Assembly (NCBI RefSeq): GCF_003850045.1
Contig: NZ_RQJX01000004.1
Coordinates: forward strand, 153,757-217,756
Direction: 5' to 3'
Length of the DNA: 64,000 nucleotides
DNA from: Aeromicrobium camelliae
GTDB taxonomy: Bacteria; Actinomycetota; Actinomycetes; Propionibacteriales; Nocardioidaceae
Notes under the pieces: generated by a model
The model's database searches: none
What the model saw: only the letters and a program-made list of their open reading frames with translations
What the model was told of the DNA's origin: nothing
Part shown: in pieces, positions 49,338 to 57,961 of the stretch
How positions within the stretch are numbered: the stretch's first letter is position 1
Layout: each line of letters opens with the position of its first letter
Program-made: the position numbers and the translations under genes

Positions 49338-51845
49338 TCAGGCCGGACTGCGCGTGAACCGACAGGCCGGGAACCTGCTACAGCCGAGGAACTCCCGTGC
49401 ATCGGAGCGTCGCTTTCGAACCACGAGGACCCCCGCGCCGCAGTCCGGGCACGGCTCCGAGAGGTCGACCGTGCTCAGCGGGGACAACTCGAGTCGCTGG
49501 TCCTTCAGCAACTCCGTGACGAACGCCGACTCGCGTCCCTGCACCCCGATCAACGTGACGTGACGGCGTGCGCGCGTCAGCGCGACGTAGAAGAGCCGAC
49601 GCTCCTCGGCGTGGGGGAACGGGTCCGCTTCTGACATGGCGAGCGCGAGAACTGGGTCGTCGACCACCTCGCTGGGGAACCCGTAGGTGCCGGACCCGAC
49701 GTTGGGGAGGACGACGAAGTCGGCCTCGAGTCCCTTCGACGAGTGCACGGTGCGGAAGCGCACCCGCAGCTCGGGTGGGGTGGACCGCGGCACCGCGTCC
49801 CGGTCGAACCGGTAGCGCCCCAGCACGTCGACCTCGACCACACCCGACCGCCCTGGTCGGATCTCGCCGGAACGGACTCGCGCCGCCAGGTCGACCAGCA
49901 CCCGTTCGACCGCGGAGGGAACCTCGTGCGGCTGCCCGACGCGCACGAGCGAGACGGGTGGACCGTACTCGGCGTGAATCGAGGTGACGTCCTTGCAGAA
50001 CTGTCGGGGGTTCTTAGCGACGAACTCCCCAGCGGTGTCGCAGATGGACTGGGGCGAGCGGAACGTCTTCTGCAACCGCAGCGTCGGCCCCTCGCCGAAC
50101 CACTCGCTGAACGACGTCATGACCGACAGATCTGCGCCGGCGAATCGGTTGATCGACTGCCAGTCATCGCCGACCGCCAGCAGGTAGCGATGCGGCTTCG
50201 CCACCAGGGCACGGGCGAGCCGGGCGCGTGCCTGGCTGGCGTCCTGGAACTCGTCGACGAGGACCAGATCGAAGCCCATGTCGACGTCGCCGGCCTCGAG
50301 ATGCTCAGCAGCGCGCACCAACATGTCCTCGAAGTCGATCGCGTCGTCCTCGTCGAGTCGGCGCTGCCACTCGTCGTGGATGGTCCAGTACAGGTCGACG
50401 AAGACGCGCGCCCGGTAGCGCGGAATACCTGCTGGTGACGCATCGAGACGCCGACCGAGATCTTCGCGAGTCAGTGAGTTCGACTTCACGTGCGCCATGA
50501 AGGATCGCATCAGGCGCGCCAGGTCTTCGTGCTTAACGGGGGTCGCGCCACGGATGGGGCGGTCGGGGTTCCAGTCGAGCGTGATTCCTCGTGCCCGCAG
50601 GTCCGCTGCCAGTGGCTGGAATCCGCTCTGATCGATGATGGAGGCCCACGTCGTCTCGATCAGCGCGGTTCCGTAGCGGTCGTGGAGGCTCTTCTTCCAG
50701 TTCATCCCGGCGGCGTACCCGTCGAAGTCAGCCGGCGGCTCGCCGTTGCGGTCCAGCGCCCAGTGCTCGTGCCACACGTCGACGTCGGGGTAGTAGAAGT
50801 CCGGCCGGTACTGCGAGTGCTCGGTGTCGGCGACGTCGTGGACGTACGGCCGCTCGTACTCGTAGGTCACGCCGTTCAGGAACAGGAAGTCGGCGATCAT
50901 CCGTTCGCCCTGGCTCTTCACGGTCTCCCCGTTGAAGGTGCGGAACCCGGTCGCGCGGGTGACGTAGTCGTAGGCGTCCGGCTCACCGCCCGCGGGGTCG
51001 TCCGCCATCCGCGCGAACAACAGCCGGTACATGTCCCACTTGAAGCGGAAGTCGGGAGAGCGGTCGCGCAGCTCGTCGACGATCCGGCTGACCATCGCGA
51101 CGTCCTGCCCGCCGTCGAGCCAGGGCGCGAGCCGCGGCTTGCGGCCGGTGGCCTTCCCGATCACGTTCAGGCCGAAGGCGTGGAACGTCGAGGCACCCAG
51201 TCCGGACGGGTCGATCCCCGCTGCGTCGAGGCGTTCGTCGACGCGTCGTTGGAGTTCCGCTGCGGCGTCCTTGTTGAAGGCGAGCAGGAGGATCCTGTCG
51301 GCAGGCACGATCTCGCGCCGGATCGCGTACGCCGCCCGCGCCACCATCACCGACGTCTTTCCCGACCCGGCGGCTGCGATGACCTGAACCCGGTTGTCGA
51401 ACGTCGCAACGGCGCTCGCCTGCTCGTCCGTCAGCGGCTTCGTCTCGATCGTGTCGAAAAAAGCGCGCTGGCGCTCGAGCTCGTCGCTCAAGATCCGTTC
51501 ATTGGTGGAGCCGATGACGTCACGCAGGTCGTGGTCGACGAAGGTAATCAGGTCGCGGGCCTCCGCGCCGGCTTCTTTCCGCTCCGTCAGTTTCAATGCC
51601 GCCGATGACGGAGCGGGCCGTCGCGCCTCCCAGTCGAGTCGCACGTCGCGGGTTACCCAGCGGCCGTCTGCGACGGCGGTCGCCAGACCCTGCTCGACCG
51701 TCTCCCTCCACGCGCGCAGCTCGCGCAGCGACGGTTCCGCGTCGTCCACCAAGGCGGCGAGCCGTGCCGCGCGCGTTCGCGCGATCGCGACGACGACCGC
51801 CGCCATCGCGAGCGCGCCGAACACGGCGAGCACTACCGGTTCCAT
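49338..51845 (-). CDS. Helicase IV-like UvrD-family helicase with N-terminal membrane segment and C-terminal zinc finger
   Basis: An 835-aa SF1A helicase. Residues 4-22 (VVLAVFGALAMAAVVVAIA) form a predicted membrane anchor. Walker A is AAGSGKTS (158-165), LLLAFNKDAAAEL is motif Ia, LVLVDEFQDAS is motif II, GDDWQSINRFAGA motif III, TVHSSKGLEADFVVLPNV motif V and RRLFYVALTRARRHVTLIG motif VI, as in E. coli HelD. Between motifs Ia and II sits an insert with RPDFYYPDVDVWHEHW (347-362), which resembles a PD-(D/E)XK-type core. The C-terminus is a topoisomerase-type C4 zinc finger (CPDCG ... CSRFPAC). It follows the Res-like gene by 38 nt and is the third gene of the leftward operon. ATG 51845 with GGGGAT upstream. 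Confidence 0.85.
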   Translation of the reverse strand: MEPVVLAVFGALAMAAVVVAIARTRAARLAALVDDAEPSLRELRAWRETVEQGLATAVADGRWVTRDVRLDWEARRPAPSSAALKLTERKEAGAEARDLITFVDHDLRDVIGSTNERILSDELERQRAFFDTIETKPLTDEQASAVATFDNRVQVIAAAGSGKTSVMVARAAYAIRREIVPADRILLLAFNKDAAAELQRRVDERLDAAGIDPSGLGASTFHAFGLNVIGKATGRKPRLAPWLDGGQDVAMVSRIVDELRDRSPDFRFKWDMYRLLFARMADDPAGGEPDAYDYVTRATGFRTFNGETVKSQGERMIADFLFLNGVTYEYERPYVHDVADTEHSQYRPDFYYPDVDVWHEHWALDRNGEPPADFDGYAAGMNWKKSLHDRYGTALIETTWASIIDQSGFQPLAADLRARGITLDWNPDRPIRGATPVKHEDLARLMRSFMAHVKSNSLTREDLGRRLDASPAGIPRYRARVFVDLYWTIHDEWQRRLDEDDAIDFEDMLVRAAEHLEAGDVDMGFDLVLVDEFQDASQARARLARALVAKPHRYLLAVGDDWQSINRFAGADLSVMTSFSEWFGEGPTLRLQKTFRSPQSICDTAGEFVAKNPRQFCKDVTSIHAEYGPPVSLVRVGQPHEVPSAVERVLVDLAARVRSGEIRPGRSGVVEVDVLGRYRFDRDAVPRSTPPELRVRFRTVHSSKGLEADFVVLPNVGSGTYGFPSEVVDDPVLALAMSEADPFPHAEERRLFYVALTRARRHVTLIGVQGRESAFVTELLKDQRLELSPLSTVDLSEPCPDCGAGVLVVRKRRSDAREFLGCSRFPACRFTRSPA

Positions 51846-51883
51846 CGCGATCCCCGTCCGGCGTTGCCGCGTCCGCTCGACCC

Positions 51884-54481
51884 TCAGAGCGCGTCGTAGT
51901 CGACCGCCAAGTCGCTGCGGTACAGAACCTCCGGCGCGTCGGTGCTCGCGAGGATCCCCGCTCGGACTCGGTCCACCTGGAGGTCGAGGACGCGCATCTT
52001 CCCGTCGATCTCGGCGAGCGCTTCGATCCGGTGGAACTCCGAGCCGTAGTCGTTCGCGAACCGCACGAGCGCCTGCAGCTTCAGCAGCGAGTCCTGCAGG
52101 TGGTGTCCGTGCGGGTCGACGATCGACGGGCGGATGGCGCCGTCGATCTCGTTGAAGAAGATGAAGTCGGGGTGCATCGAGCGCCAGTTGCCGACGTCGT
52201 CGCGGTAGCTGACTCCGAGCGAGTCGACGGCCGCGCGGGCGGGGTTGCGATACCACGCCCGGCACGAGGACCGCGCGAGCTCCGCCTGGACGACGTCGAA
52301 CTCCCACCCGTTGAGCGAGCTGAGCGGGAACTCCCCGTTCTCGTCGGACATCAGGTGGCGGTCGGCGAGGGGGGCGACGGCGATCTGGCCGTCCTCGTCG
52401 ACGACGGCGTAGTCCTCCATTCGGGTCCGCGGACGCTTGAGTTCCCCGCGCTTCGGCTCGGTCGCCTCGGCGCGGATGTCCTCGAACGCCTGCTGCCGTT
52501 CGTCCGACAGCTCCTTGATCTGGACGCGGTGCTCGGCGAACCACTTCTCCGCCAGTTCGTCGGCCTCGCGGTCGACCTTCTCGCGGACGGCCTTCACGAT
52601 CGCGAGGGCCGACGCCTTGACGTACGCCTCGCGCAGTCCGTCGTCCTCGCCGTCGTCGTCGCCGGCGAGGTGGTCGACGTACGCCTGGGCGACGTCCGCG
52701 CCGAACGCCTTCTTCGCGTCGTCGAACGCGACGCGGATCGCGCGGTCGTCGGCGCGCTCGACGAACTCGGTGTAGGTCAGCTTCCCGGTCTTGCGGCGCC
52801 CGGAGATCGTGACGCCGCGCACGGCCCACACCTCCTCGATCGCGGACTCGAGCTCGGACCGGTGGCGCACCGCGAGGGAGTCGAGGACGGTCGCCATGAT
52901 GGCCTCGACCTCGGCGAGGGCGCCGGGCCGGACGCCGTCCGCCGACAACGCCTGAGCGAGCGCGACGAGCCGCTTCACGGGCCGCGACCCGCGCTGCGGC
53001 ATGGTCTCGGTCGGCATCGCGTCCCACGCCGGCCACACGAAGTCCGGAACGAACGGGTTCTTTTGCAGTTCGCGGCCGTCGATGAGGACCTTCCGGCCCT
53101 TCCCGCCGGGCAGCTCGCCGATGCTCCCCGACAGGAACTTCGCGACGTTGCCGGCCGTGGTCTTGTCGAAGAACGGCAGGATGCAGTCGACCGAGTTCAG
53201 GCGCTCGTCGCCCGGGACCGGGCGCGCGAGCGGGTTGCGGACCATCCGGCCGAGCAGCTGGGTGATGTGGTCCTGGTCCTTCGCCGGCCGGAAGGACACC
53301 ATCACCTCGGCTCGGGGGCAGTCCCAGCCCGTCGAGATCGCGTCCTTCGCGACGAGCACCCTGACGTTCGTCTTCGACTCGACGCGCTGGGGCTCGATCC
53401 AGTCGACCTCCCACGAGCCGAACTTCTGGACCGTGTGGTCGCCGAACACGTGTCGGACGGAGTCCCCGGACAGTTCCGGCATGACCCGCAGGATCTCGTC
53501 GAGGGCCAGGCCGATCTGGTCGTGGTCGGGCGTGTTCGGCACCTGGAGCACGAGCAGCGGCTTGACGACGTCGGCGGACCCTTCCGACTTCGCGTACCGC
53601 TCCCACCGCGCGCTCGAGTCGGCGAGGAGCTTCGCGGCCCGACGGACGAGGACCGTGTCGAAGTTCCCCGCTTCGTCTGGGATGTCGAGGTTGACGACGT
53701 CCTTGACGAGACCCGAGTCCTGCACACGGATCGGGTCGACCTGGACGGCCGGGAACGCGCGGCGCGACTGATCCGCATCGGCCGCCTTCATCGCGTCCGT
53801 GAACGCGGACAGCGTGGCCGAGATCCCCCACACGATCGGCACCGCCGACTGGCTATTCGTGCCGTTGATCAGCTGCCGCACGAGCGTCGGCTTCTCCGCG
53901 CTCGTCCGCTTGTTCTTGAACCCGCGGTGCGCCTCGTCGAGGATCAGGTACACCGTCAAGTCTGGGTCGTCGATCGTGTTGCCGATGATCTCCCAGATCG
54001 TCGACGCCTGCTGGTCAGGCGCAGCCGTCCCCGGGAGCGTCTCAAACGCACCGTCGTCGTCGAGGGTCGCGGTGCGCGTCAGCCGGGAGTTCTTCGCAAG
54101 CTTGTCGGTGTTGAGGAAGTAGACCTTCCTCGGCTCCAGCTTCGACCGCGGGAACGGGAACTGGACCGTGACCAGCTGGTCGTACGTGAACTTCTCGCTC
54201 GCCTGACGCAGGCGGTCCTTCGTCTGCTCGTTCAGACTCGGGTCATCGGAGAACCAGATCACGACCGCACCCGGGTCGGGGTCGGTTCCGAACTTGTCGC
54301 TGCCCCAGAACAGTGACTCGATGACCGCCGCCGCCATGACCGTCTTGCCGGCACCGGTCGTCGCCGACAGCGCCACTGACGAGTTCGTGCCCTCGGAGCG
54401 GTACGCCGCGCGAGCGCGCTCAAGCGTCCTGAGGACGTCGTCGACAGCCTCGGATTGGTACGACTTTAGGGTGAACTTCAT
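51884..54481 (-). CDS. res: Type III restriction-like DEAH helicase subunit (Res-like)
   Basis: An 865-aa SF2 protein. Motif Q/I is TLKSYQSEAVDDVL and ATTGAGKTVMA (Walker A, 40-48), motif II is LILDEAHRGFK (DEAH 182-185), motif III GISATLS, and motif V/VI AISTGWDCPRAEVMVSF and QLLGRMVRNP. The C-terminal region near residues 770-805 contains HPDFIFFNEIDGAIRPSIVDPHGHHLQDSLLKLQ, a nuclease-like core in which the usual ExK is replaced by DPHG. The start overlaps the methylase stop codon by 4 nt, typical of type III mod-res pairs. It would translocate or cut DNA lacking Mod methylation; the degenerate nuclease motif leaves cleavage uncertain. Confidence 0.87.
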   Translation of the reverse strand: MKFTLKSYQSEAVDDVLRTLERARAAYRSEGTNSSVALSATTGAGKTVMAAAVIESLFWGSDKFGTDPDPGAVVIWFSDDPSLNEQTKDRLRQASEKFTYDQLVTVQFPFPRSKLEPRKVYFLNTDKLAKNSRLTRTATLDDDGAFETLPGTAAPDQQASTIWEIIGNTIDDPDLTVYLILDEAHRGFKNKRTSAEKPTLVRQLINGTNSQSAVPIVWGISATLSAFTDAMKAADADQSRRAFPAVQVDPIRVQDSGLVKDVVNLDIPDEAGNFDTVLVRRAAKLLADSSARWERYAKSEGSADVVKPLLVLQVPNTPDHDQIGLALDEILRVMPELSGDSVRHVFGDHTVQKFGSWEVDWIEPQRVESKTNVRVLVAKDAISTGWDCPRAEVMVSFRPAKDQDHITQLLGRMVRNPLARPVPGDERLNSVDCILPFFDKTTAGNVAKFLSGSIGELPGGKGRKVLIDGRELQKNPFVPDFVWPAWDAMPTETMPQRGSRPVKRLVALAQALSADGVRPGALAEVEAIMATVLDSLAVRHRSELESAIEEVWAVRGVTISGRRKTGKLTYTEFVERADDRAIRVAFDDAKKAFGADVAQAYVDHLAGDDDGEDDGLREAYVKASALAIVKAVREKVDREADELAEKWFAEHRVQIKELSDERQQAFEDIRAEATEPKRGELKRPRTRMEDYAVVDEDGQIAVAPLADRHLMSDENGEFPLSSLNGWEFDVVQAELARSSCRAWYRNPARAAVDSLGVSYRDDVGNWRSMHPDFIFFNEIDGAIRPSIVDPHGHHLQDSLLKLQALVRFANDYGSEFHRIEALAEIDGKMRVLDLQVDRVRAGILASTDAPEVLYRSDLAVDYDAL

Positions 54482-56622
54482 CGGGTGCCTCGACCTGCCT
54501 CGATCTCGAAGTTCCGCAGGTACGACTCGTACAGCCGGACCGGCTCGACGTGGTCGGGGAGGGCCGCGACCATCGACTCGAACAGTCGGTCCTCATCGGT
54601 CACGATGAACGCCATCGCAACGTCGTCGTTCTCGGCGATCCCCTTCAGGAACGGCTCCGCTTGGTCGAGGTCGGAGATTACGCCGTACACGTCCGCGACG
54701 TCCCAGCCCTTGGAGATATCGTCGATCCGCCGTCCCCTAGAGCCTGCACGCAGCCACAGCAGCGCTGCGATCTTCTCGAACTCGCGGTTGGACGCGACGC
54801 GAAGCGGTGCTTCATACGTCAGCGTGAAGAACTCGACGTTCTCCATGAATCCTTCGGCCAGCGGGAACTCATCTGTGAATCGGTAGTCTCCCTTGAGGGG
54901 TTTCCCATCAGGGTCCTTGCCCTCGACAGCGGCTCGAATCCGGGGCTTGGTGATGTAGTCGCAGATTCCCCATTGTTCCCATTCGGGGTCGCCCGGTCGC
55001 AACCCCTGCTTGATCAGGGTCTTCTGCTCTGCGTTCGCGACCTCGTTGTTAGTCACCGTGATCGACCGCCGTAGGCCTCCGTCCTGCTTGTTCAGTCGCA
55101 TGACGGCATGAGCCGTTGTGCCCGAGCCCGCAAAGAAGTCCAGGACAAGCGCGTCCGGTTTTGGAGAGATGAAGAATCGCAGGCTGTCTTCGACGGAGTA
55201 CAACGACTTCGGGAATGGAAAACGTCGACCGCCGAGCAGTGACTTGACCATGCGCGACCCATGGGTCCCCGCATCATGGGACGTGCGATTCCAGACAGTC
55301 TTTGCATACAGAGTGCGCGCAACCTGATCTGAATAGCTCAGAATATGCCAGCCTTGCTCCGATCGTCCTTCTGAAACGAGTTCACCGGAGGCGACTCGTT
55401 CCATTTCCGCATTGCGCAGGTACTGAACAATGAAGGTGTTCGTCTTCGCATCTCGGGACGTCCTGACATAGCCCTGACCCAGTCGCTCATGGAAGGAAGC
55501 TCGGTTAAGCTCCCAGCGACCGTCACGTCCGTCGGGCATCGTCGGCCAGATTGCAATACACCCCTGAGGGACAGCGGCGTATTCCGACCGGTCGAGAGGC
55601 AGGGGCAGGGGCTCCCCAGCTCCCAACACCGCCCCGTCTGCGGCGCGGACAAAGACTGGGTAAAACTTGCTCGGGGAGTCGGTTCGGAGAGGGCCTGCGC
55701 CACGCCGCCTGAGCGAATTCCAGATCGCCGAACGGTTCTTCTCGGGCGGTCGATAATCGGTCAGGAGCATGTCATTGTCGGTCTTGATCGGCACGGCGCC
55801 ACCAATCATTACGAAGAAGACAAACTCGTTGACACGGGTAAATTCCGACGTGCGGGATGCCCCGCCCGGGCTGATGACGTCGGAAATCATTTGTATGTTC
55901 GCGTCAGGGAAAATCTGTTCGAGGAGCAGTCCCAGCCGGAGGTACTCCTTTTCGTCTATGGTCACGATGAGGACTGAGTCGTCGGGATTCAGAAGGTCCT
56001 TTGCAAGGAGGAGTCGACGCTCCATAAAGGCGAGCCACTTGGAGTGACGGTATAGGTCGTCGCTCTCCACGTAGTCGTTGTTGTACTTCCAGTCCTTCGC
56101 GCCGGTGTTGTAGGGCGGGTCGATGTAAATGCAGTCGACCTTGCCGCGGTTGGTGAACAGCAGTGTCTGGAGGGCGTGGTAGTTCTCCGCGTTGATGACG
56201 GCATGGAACGGCTTGTCACCGCCGCGCTCGACCTTCCCTGTAGACACGAGGCCGGGGTAGATCGGGTCGCGGAACTCGGCCACGACGACGAGGTCGTCGA
56301 CGGCTGCGGAGGTTTCATCGCCGTCGTTGTCGAGGGCGATGAGGTCGGCGTGACGAACGCCGTCCTGGGTCGAGAAGCTGATCACCCGCCACAGCCGGTC
56401 GTTGTCCTTCTTCCGCGCCTGGCCGCGCGGCGGCAGGACGCGGACCTTGTCGCCCTTGCGCACCTTCCGTCCTGGAAGCTCGACGGCCTCCGGCACGTGG
56501 CGCTCGAAGTTCAGTCCAAACGAGCGCCGGTCCGCGAGGGCGTCGTACTCCCGTTGGAGGTCGTCTGCCAGTCCTGGGTTCTCCATCCGGAGTTGGCGGA
56601 GCAGGTCGTTCAAGCGCGACAA
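54478..56622 (-). CDS. mod: Type III-like DNA adenine methyltransferase (Mod)
   Basis: A 714-aa beta-class N6-adenine methyltransferase. Motif IV DPPYNTGAKDW is at residues 168-178, motif X/I DFFAGSGTTAHAV at about 485-497, so the order is that of type III Mod proteins. The target recognition region lies between (about 230-470) and contains the variable segment. The N-terminal helical part (SRLNDLLRQLRMENPGLADDL) is typical too. The start is TTG at 56622 with AGGAAG nine nt upstream; no ATG or GTG occurs earlier in frame with a ribosome-binding site. It heads the leftward operon mod-res-helicase and is divergent from the nuclease operon. Confidence 0.88.
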   Translation of the reverse strand: MSRLNDLLRQLRMENPGLADDLQREYDALADRRSFGLNFERHVPEAVELPGRKVRKGDKVRVLPPRGQARKKDNDRLWRVISFSTQDGVRHADLIALDNDGDETSAAVDDLVVVAEFRDPIYPGLVSTGKVERGGDKPFHAVINAENYHALQTLLFTNRGKVDCIYIDPPYNTGAKDWKYNNDYVESDDLYRHSKWLAFMERRLLLAKDLLNPDDSVLIVTIDEKEYLRLGLLLEQIFPDANIQMISDVISPGGASRTSEFTRVNEFVFFVMIGGAVPIKTDNDMLLTDYRPPEKNRSAIWNSLRRRGAGPLRTDSPSKFYPVFVRAADGAVLGAGEPLPLPLDRSEYAAVPQGCIAIWPTMPDGRDGRWELNRASFHERLGQGYVRTSRDAKTNTFIVQYLRNAEMERVASGELVSEGRSEQGWHILSYSDQVARTLYAKTVWNRTSHDAGTHGSRMVKSLLGGRRFPFPKSLYSVEDSLRFFISPKPDALVLDFFAGSGTTAHAVMRLNKQDGGLRRSITVTNNEVANAEQKTLIKQGLRPGDPEWEQWGICDYITKPRIRAAVEGKDPDGKPLKGDYRFTDEFPLAEGFMENVEFFTLTYEAPLRVASNREFEKIAALLWLRAGSRGRRIDDISKGWDVADVYGVISDLDQAEPFLKGIAENDDVAMAFIVTDEDRLFESMVAALPDHVEPVRLYESYLRNFEIEAGRGTR

Positions 56623-56740
56623 GACGGCGGTCTTCCTTTCGGTTCACGGACGATCACAGCCTATTACCGGGTGCCGATCCTTCGCGCCGAGACCGTCGAA
56701 TATAGCGAATCTGGCGAATCTGTCGGGGGACTTTGCGAGC
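56623..56740. promoter_or_regulatory. Divergent promoter region of the two-operon locus
   Basis: 118 bases between the methylase and nuclease genes. A tandem repeat GCGAATCTG-GCGAATCTG (56704-56721) follows a TATAGC hexamer (56701-56706), a likely -10 for the rightward operon. AT content is higher than in flanking genes. A single regulator could control both directions from here; the DNA-binding gene at 60977 is one candidate. Confidence 0.45.
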
Positions 56741-57961
56741 ATGTCTGGCATGCGAGGACAAGCAACATCACCGTCGCTCGACGGCATCCGTGGCACGCTG
56801 CCGCGTGCCCGCGCCAACGCCCGCTCGGTCGCGGCGCTCACGCAGAACCCGGGGTGCACCCGCCGGCGCGTCATCGACTCCGCCGGCCTCCCGGCGCACG
56901 ACCTCGCCGCGAAGCTCGGGCGCCCGACGCTGCGTGGCCAGTCGCCGTTCGCGATCGAGGGCGGGAACCGCTTCGAGGACCGCCTGAAGGAGCGCAGCGG
57001 CTACGGGTTGCTGGTCGAGGCGCTCGCGCCGTACGTCGAGCTCCCGATGCCGCCCGGCCTCGTCGTCGAGGACGTCAACCAGGTGGGTGGCAAGGTCGGC
57101 AGCAAGGCATGGATGGACGCGCGCGTCGCGAAGACCGACGAAGTTCTGGCGAAGATCACGAGCGGAGACTCGACCGCCCCGCACATCGTCGACCACCCGG
57201 TGCTGCGGTTCGACCTCGCCGGCGCCGAGGTCAACCTCGAGCCCGACGCGCTGGCGTTCCGCGTGGGCGACCGACTCGAGCTGGTCGAGATCAAGTCGTA
57301 TCCGATCATCGACGGGCAGGCCGATCCGGGGAAGCTGTCCGCGACGGCCGGACAGACGGCCGTCTACCACATGGCGTTGCGGTCGACGCTCGAGCGACTC
57401 GGCTTCGACCCCGACCTGCTGGTGTGGTCGGTGATCCTGGTGGCGCCGCGCAACTTCGGTCGGCAGCCGGTCGCGCACCGGGTCCCGCTGAAGAAGAAGA
57501 GCCTGTCGTTGTCGCGGGTCCTGTCCGCCGTCCCGAAGACCGCGGAGGTGCTGGCCGGCCTCCCTGCGGACCTCACCTTCGACGTCGACCCCGGCGGCAC
57601 GATGGACGAGGCGACGTTGCGGGCGGCGTTGACCAAGGCCGTCCAGCAGGTCGGCGCCCTCTTCGTGCCGGACTGCGTCACCGCGTGCGACATGGCCGCG
57701 TTCTGCCGCGCAGAAGCCTGGGCCAAGGACGACCCGGCTCGGTTGGGACGGGACGCTCGCGACAACCTCGCCGGTGTCCACACGCTGGCCGACGCCCTCA
57801 GGCTCGCCGAGGACGGTCCGGCGGCAGGGGAGGACGAGCTCGCGGACGTCGCCGAGGCACTCGGTGCGGCGCGCTCCGCGATCGTGAGGGCGCGCTCGCT
57901 CGTCCCAACCGCCGACCTGACCCCGGTCCCGGCTGTGCCACCGGCGGGCGGCGCCGCATGA
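56741..57961 (+). CDS. RecB/Cas4-like nuclease with putative Fe-S cluster cysteines
   Basis: A 406-aa PD-(D/E)XK nuclease. The RecB-type core is visible: EPDALAF with D169, ELVEIKSY with E183 and K185, and the RecB-family motif Q205-TAV-Y209. One cysteine lies before the core (C39 in NPGCTRR) and three after it (C312, C316, C322 in CVTACDMAAFCRAEA), the split arrangement that holds a [4Fe-4S] cluster in Cas4, AddB and Dna2; spacing here is Cx3Cx5C instead of the usual Cx2Cx5C. The last 60 residues are Ala/Asp-rich. First gene of the rightward operon; its stop codon overlaps the next start. ATG 56741, or 56750, with CGGGGGA upstream. Confidence 0.8.
   Translation: MSGMRGQATSPSLDGIRGTLPRARANARSVAALTQNPGCTRRRVIDSAGLPAHDLAAKLGRPTLRGQSPFAIEGGNRFEDRLKERSGYGLLVEALAPYVELPMPPGLVVEDVNQVGGKVGSKAWMDARVAKTDEVLAKITSGDSTAPHIVDHPVLRFDLAGAEVNLEPDALAFRVGDRLELVEIKSYPIIDGQADPGKLSATAGQTAVYHMALRSTLERLGFDPDLLVWSVILVAPRNFGRQPVAHRVPLKKKSLSLSRVLSAVPKTAEVLAGLPADLTFDVDPGGTMDEATLRAALTKAVQQVGALFVPDCVTACDMAAFCRAEAWAKDDPARLGRDARDNLAGVHTLADALRLAEDGPAAGEDELADVAEALGAARSAIVRARSLVPTADLTPVPAVPPAGGAA

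Noticed and set aside
49338..53831. One very long minus-strand frame of nearly 1500 codons
   Set aside because: Only the part from 51845 down to 49338 has helicase sequence. The rest is an Arg/Pro-rich frame antisense or out of register to the Res gene, a GC-rich shadow.
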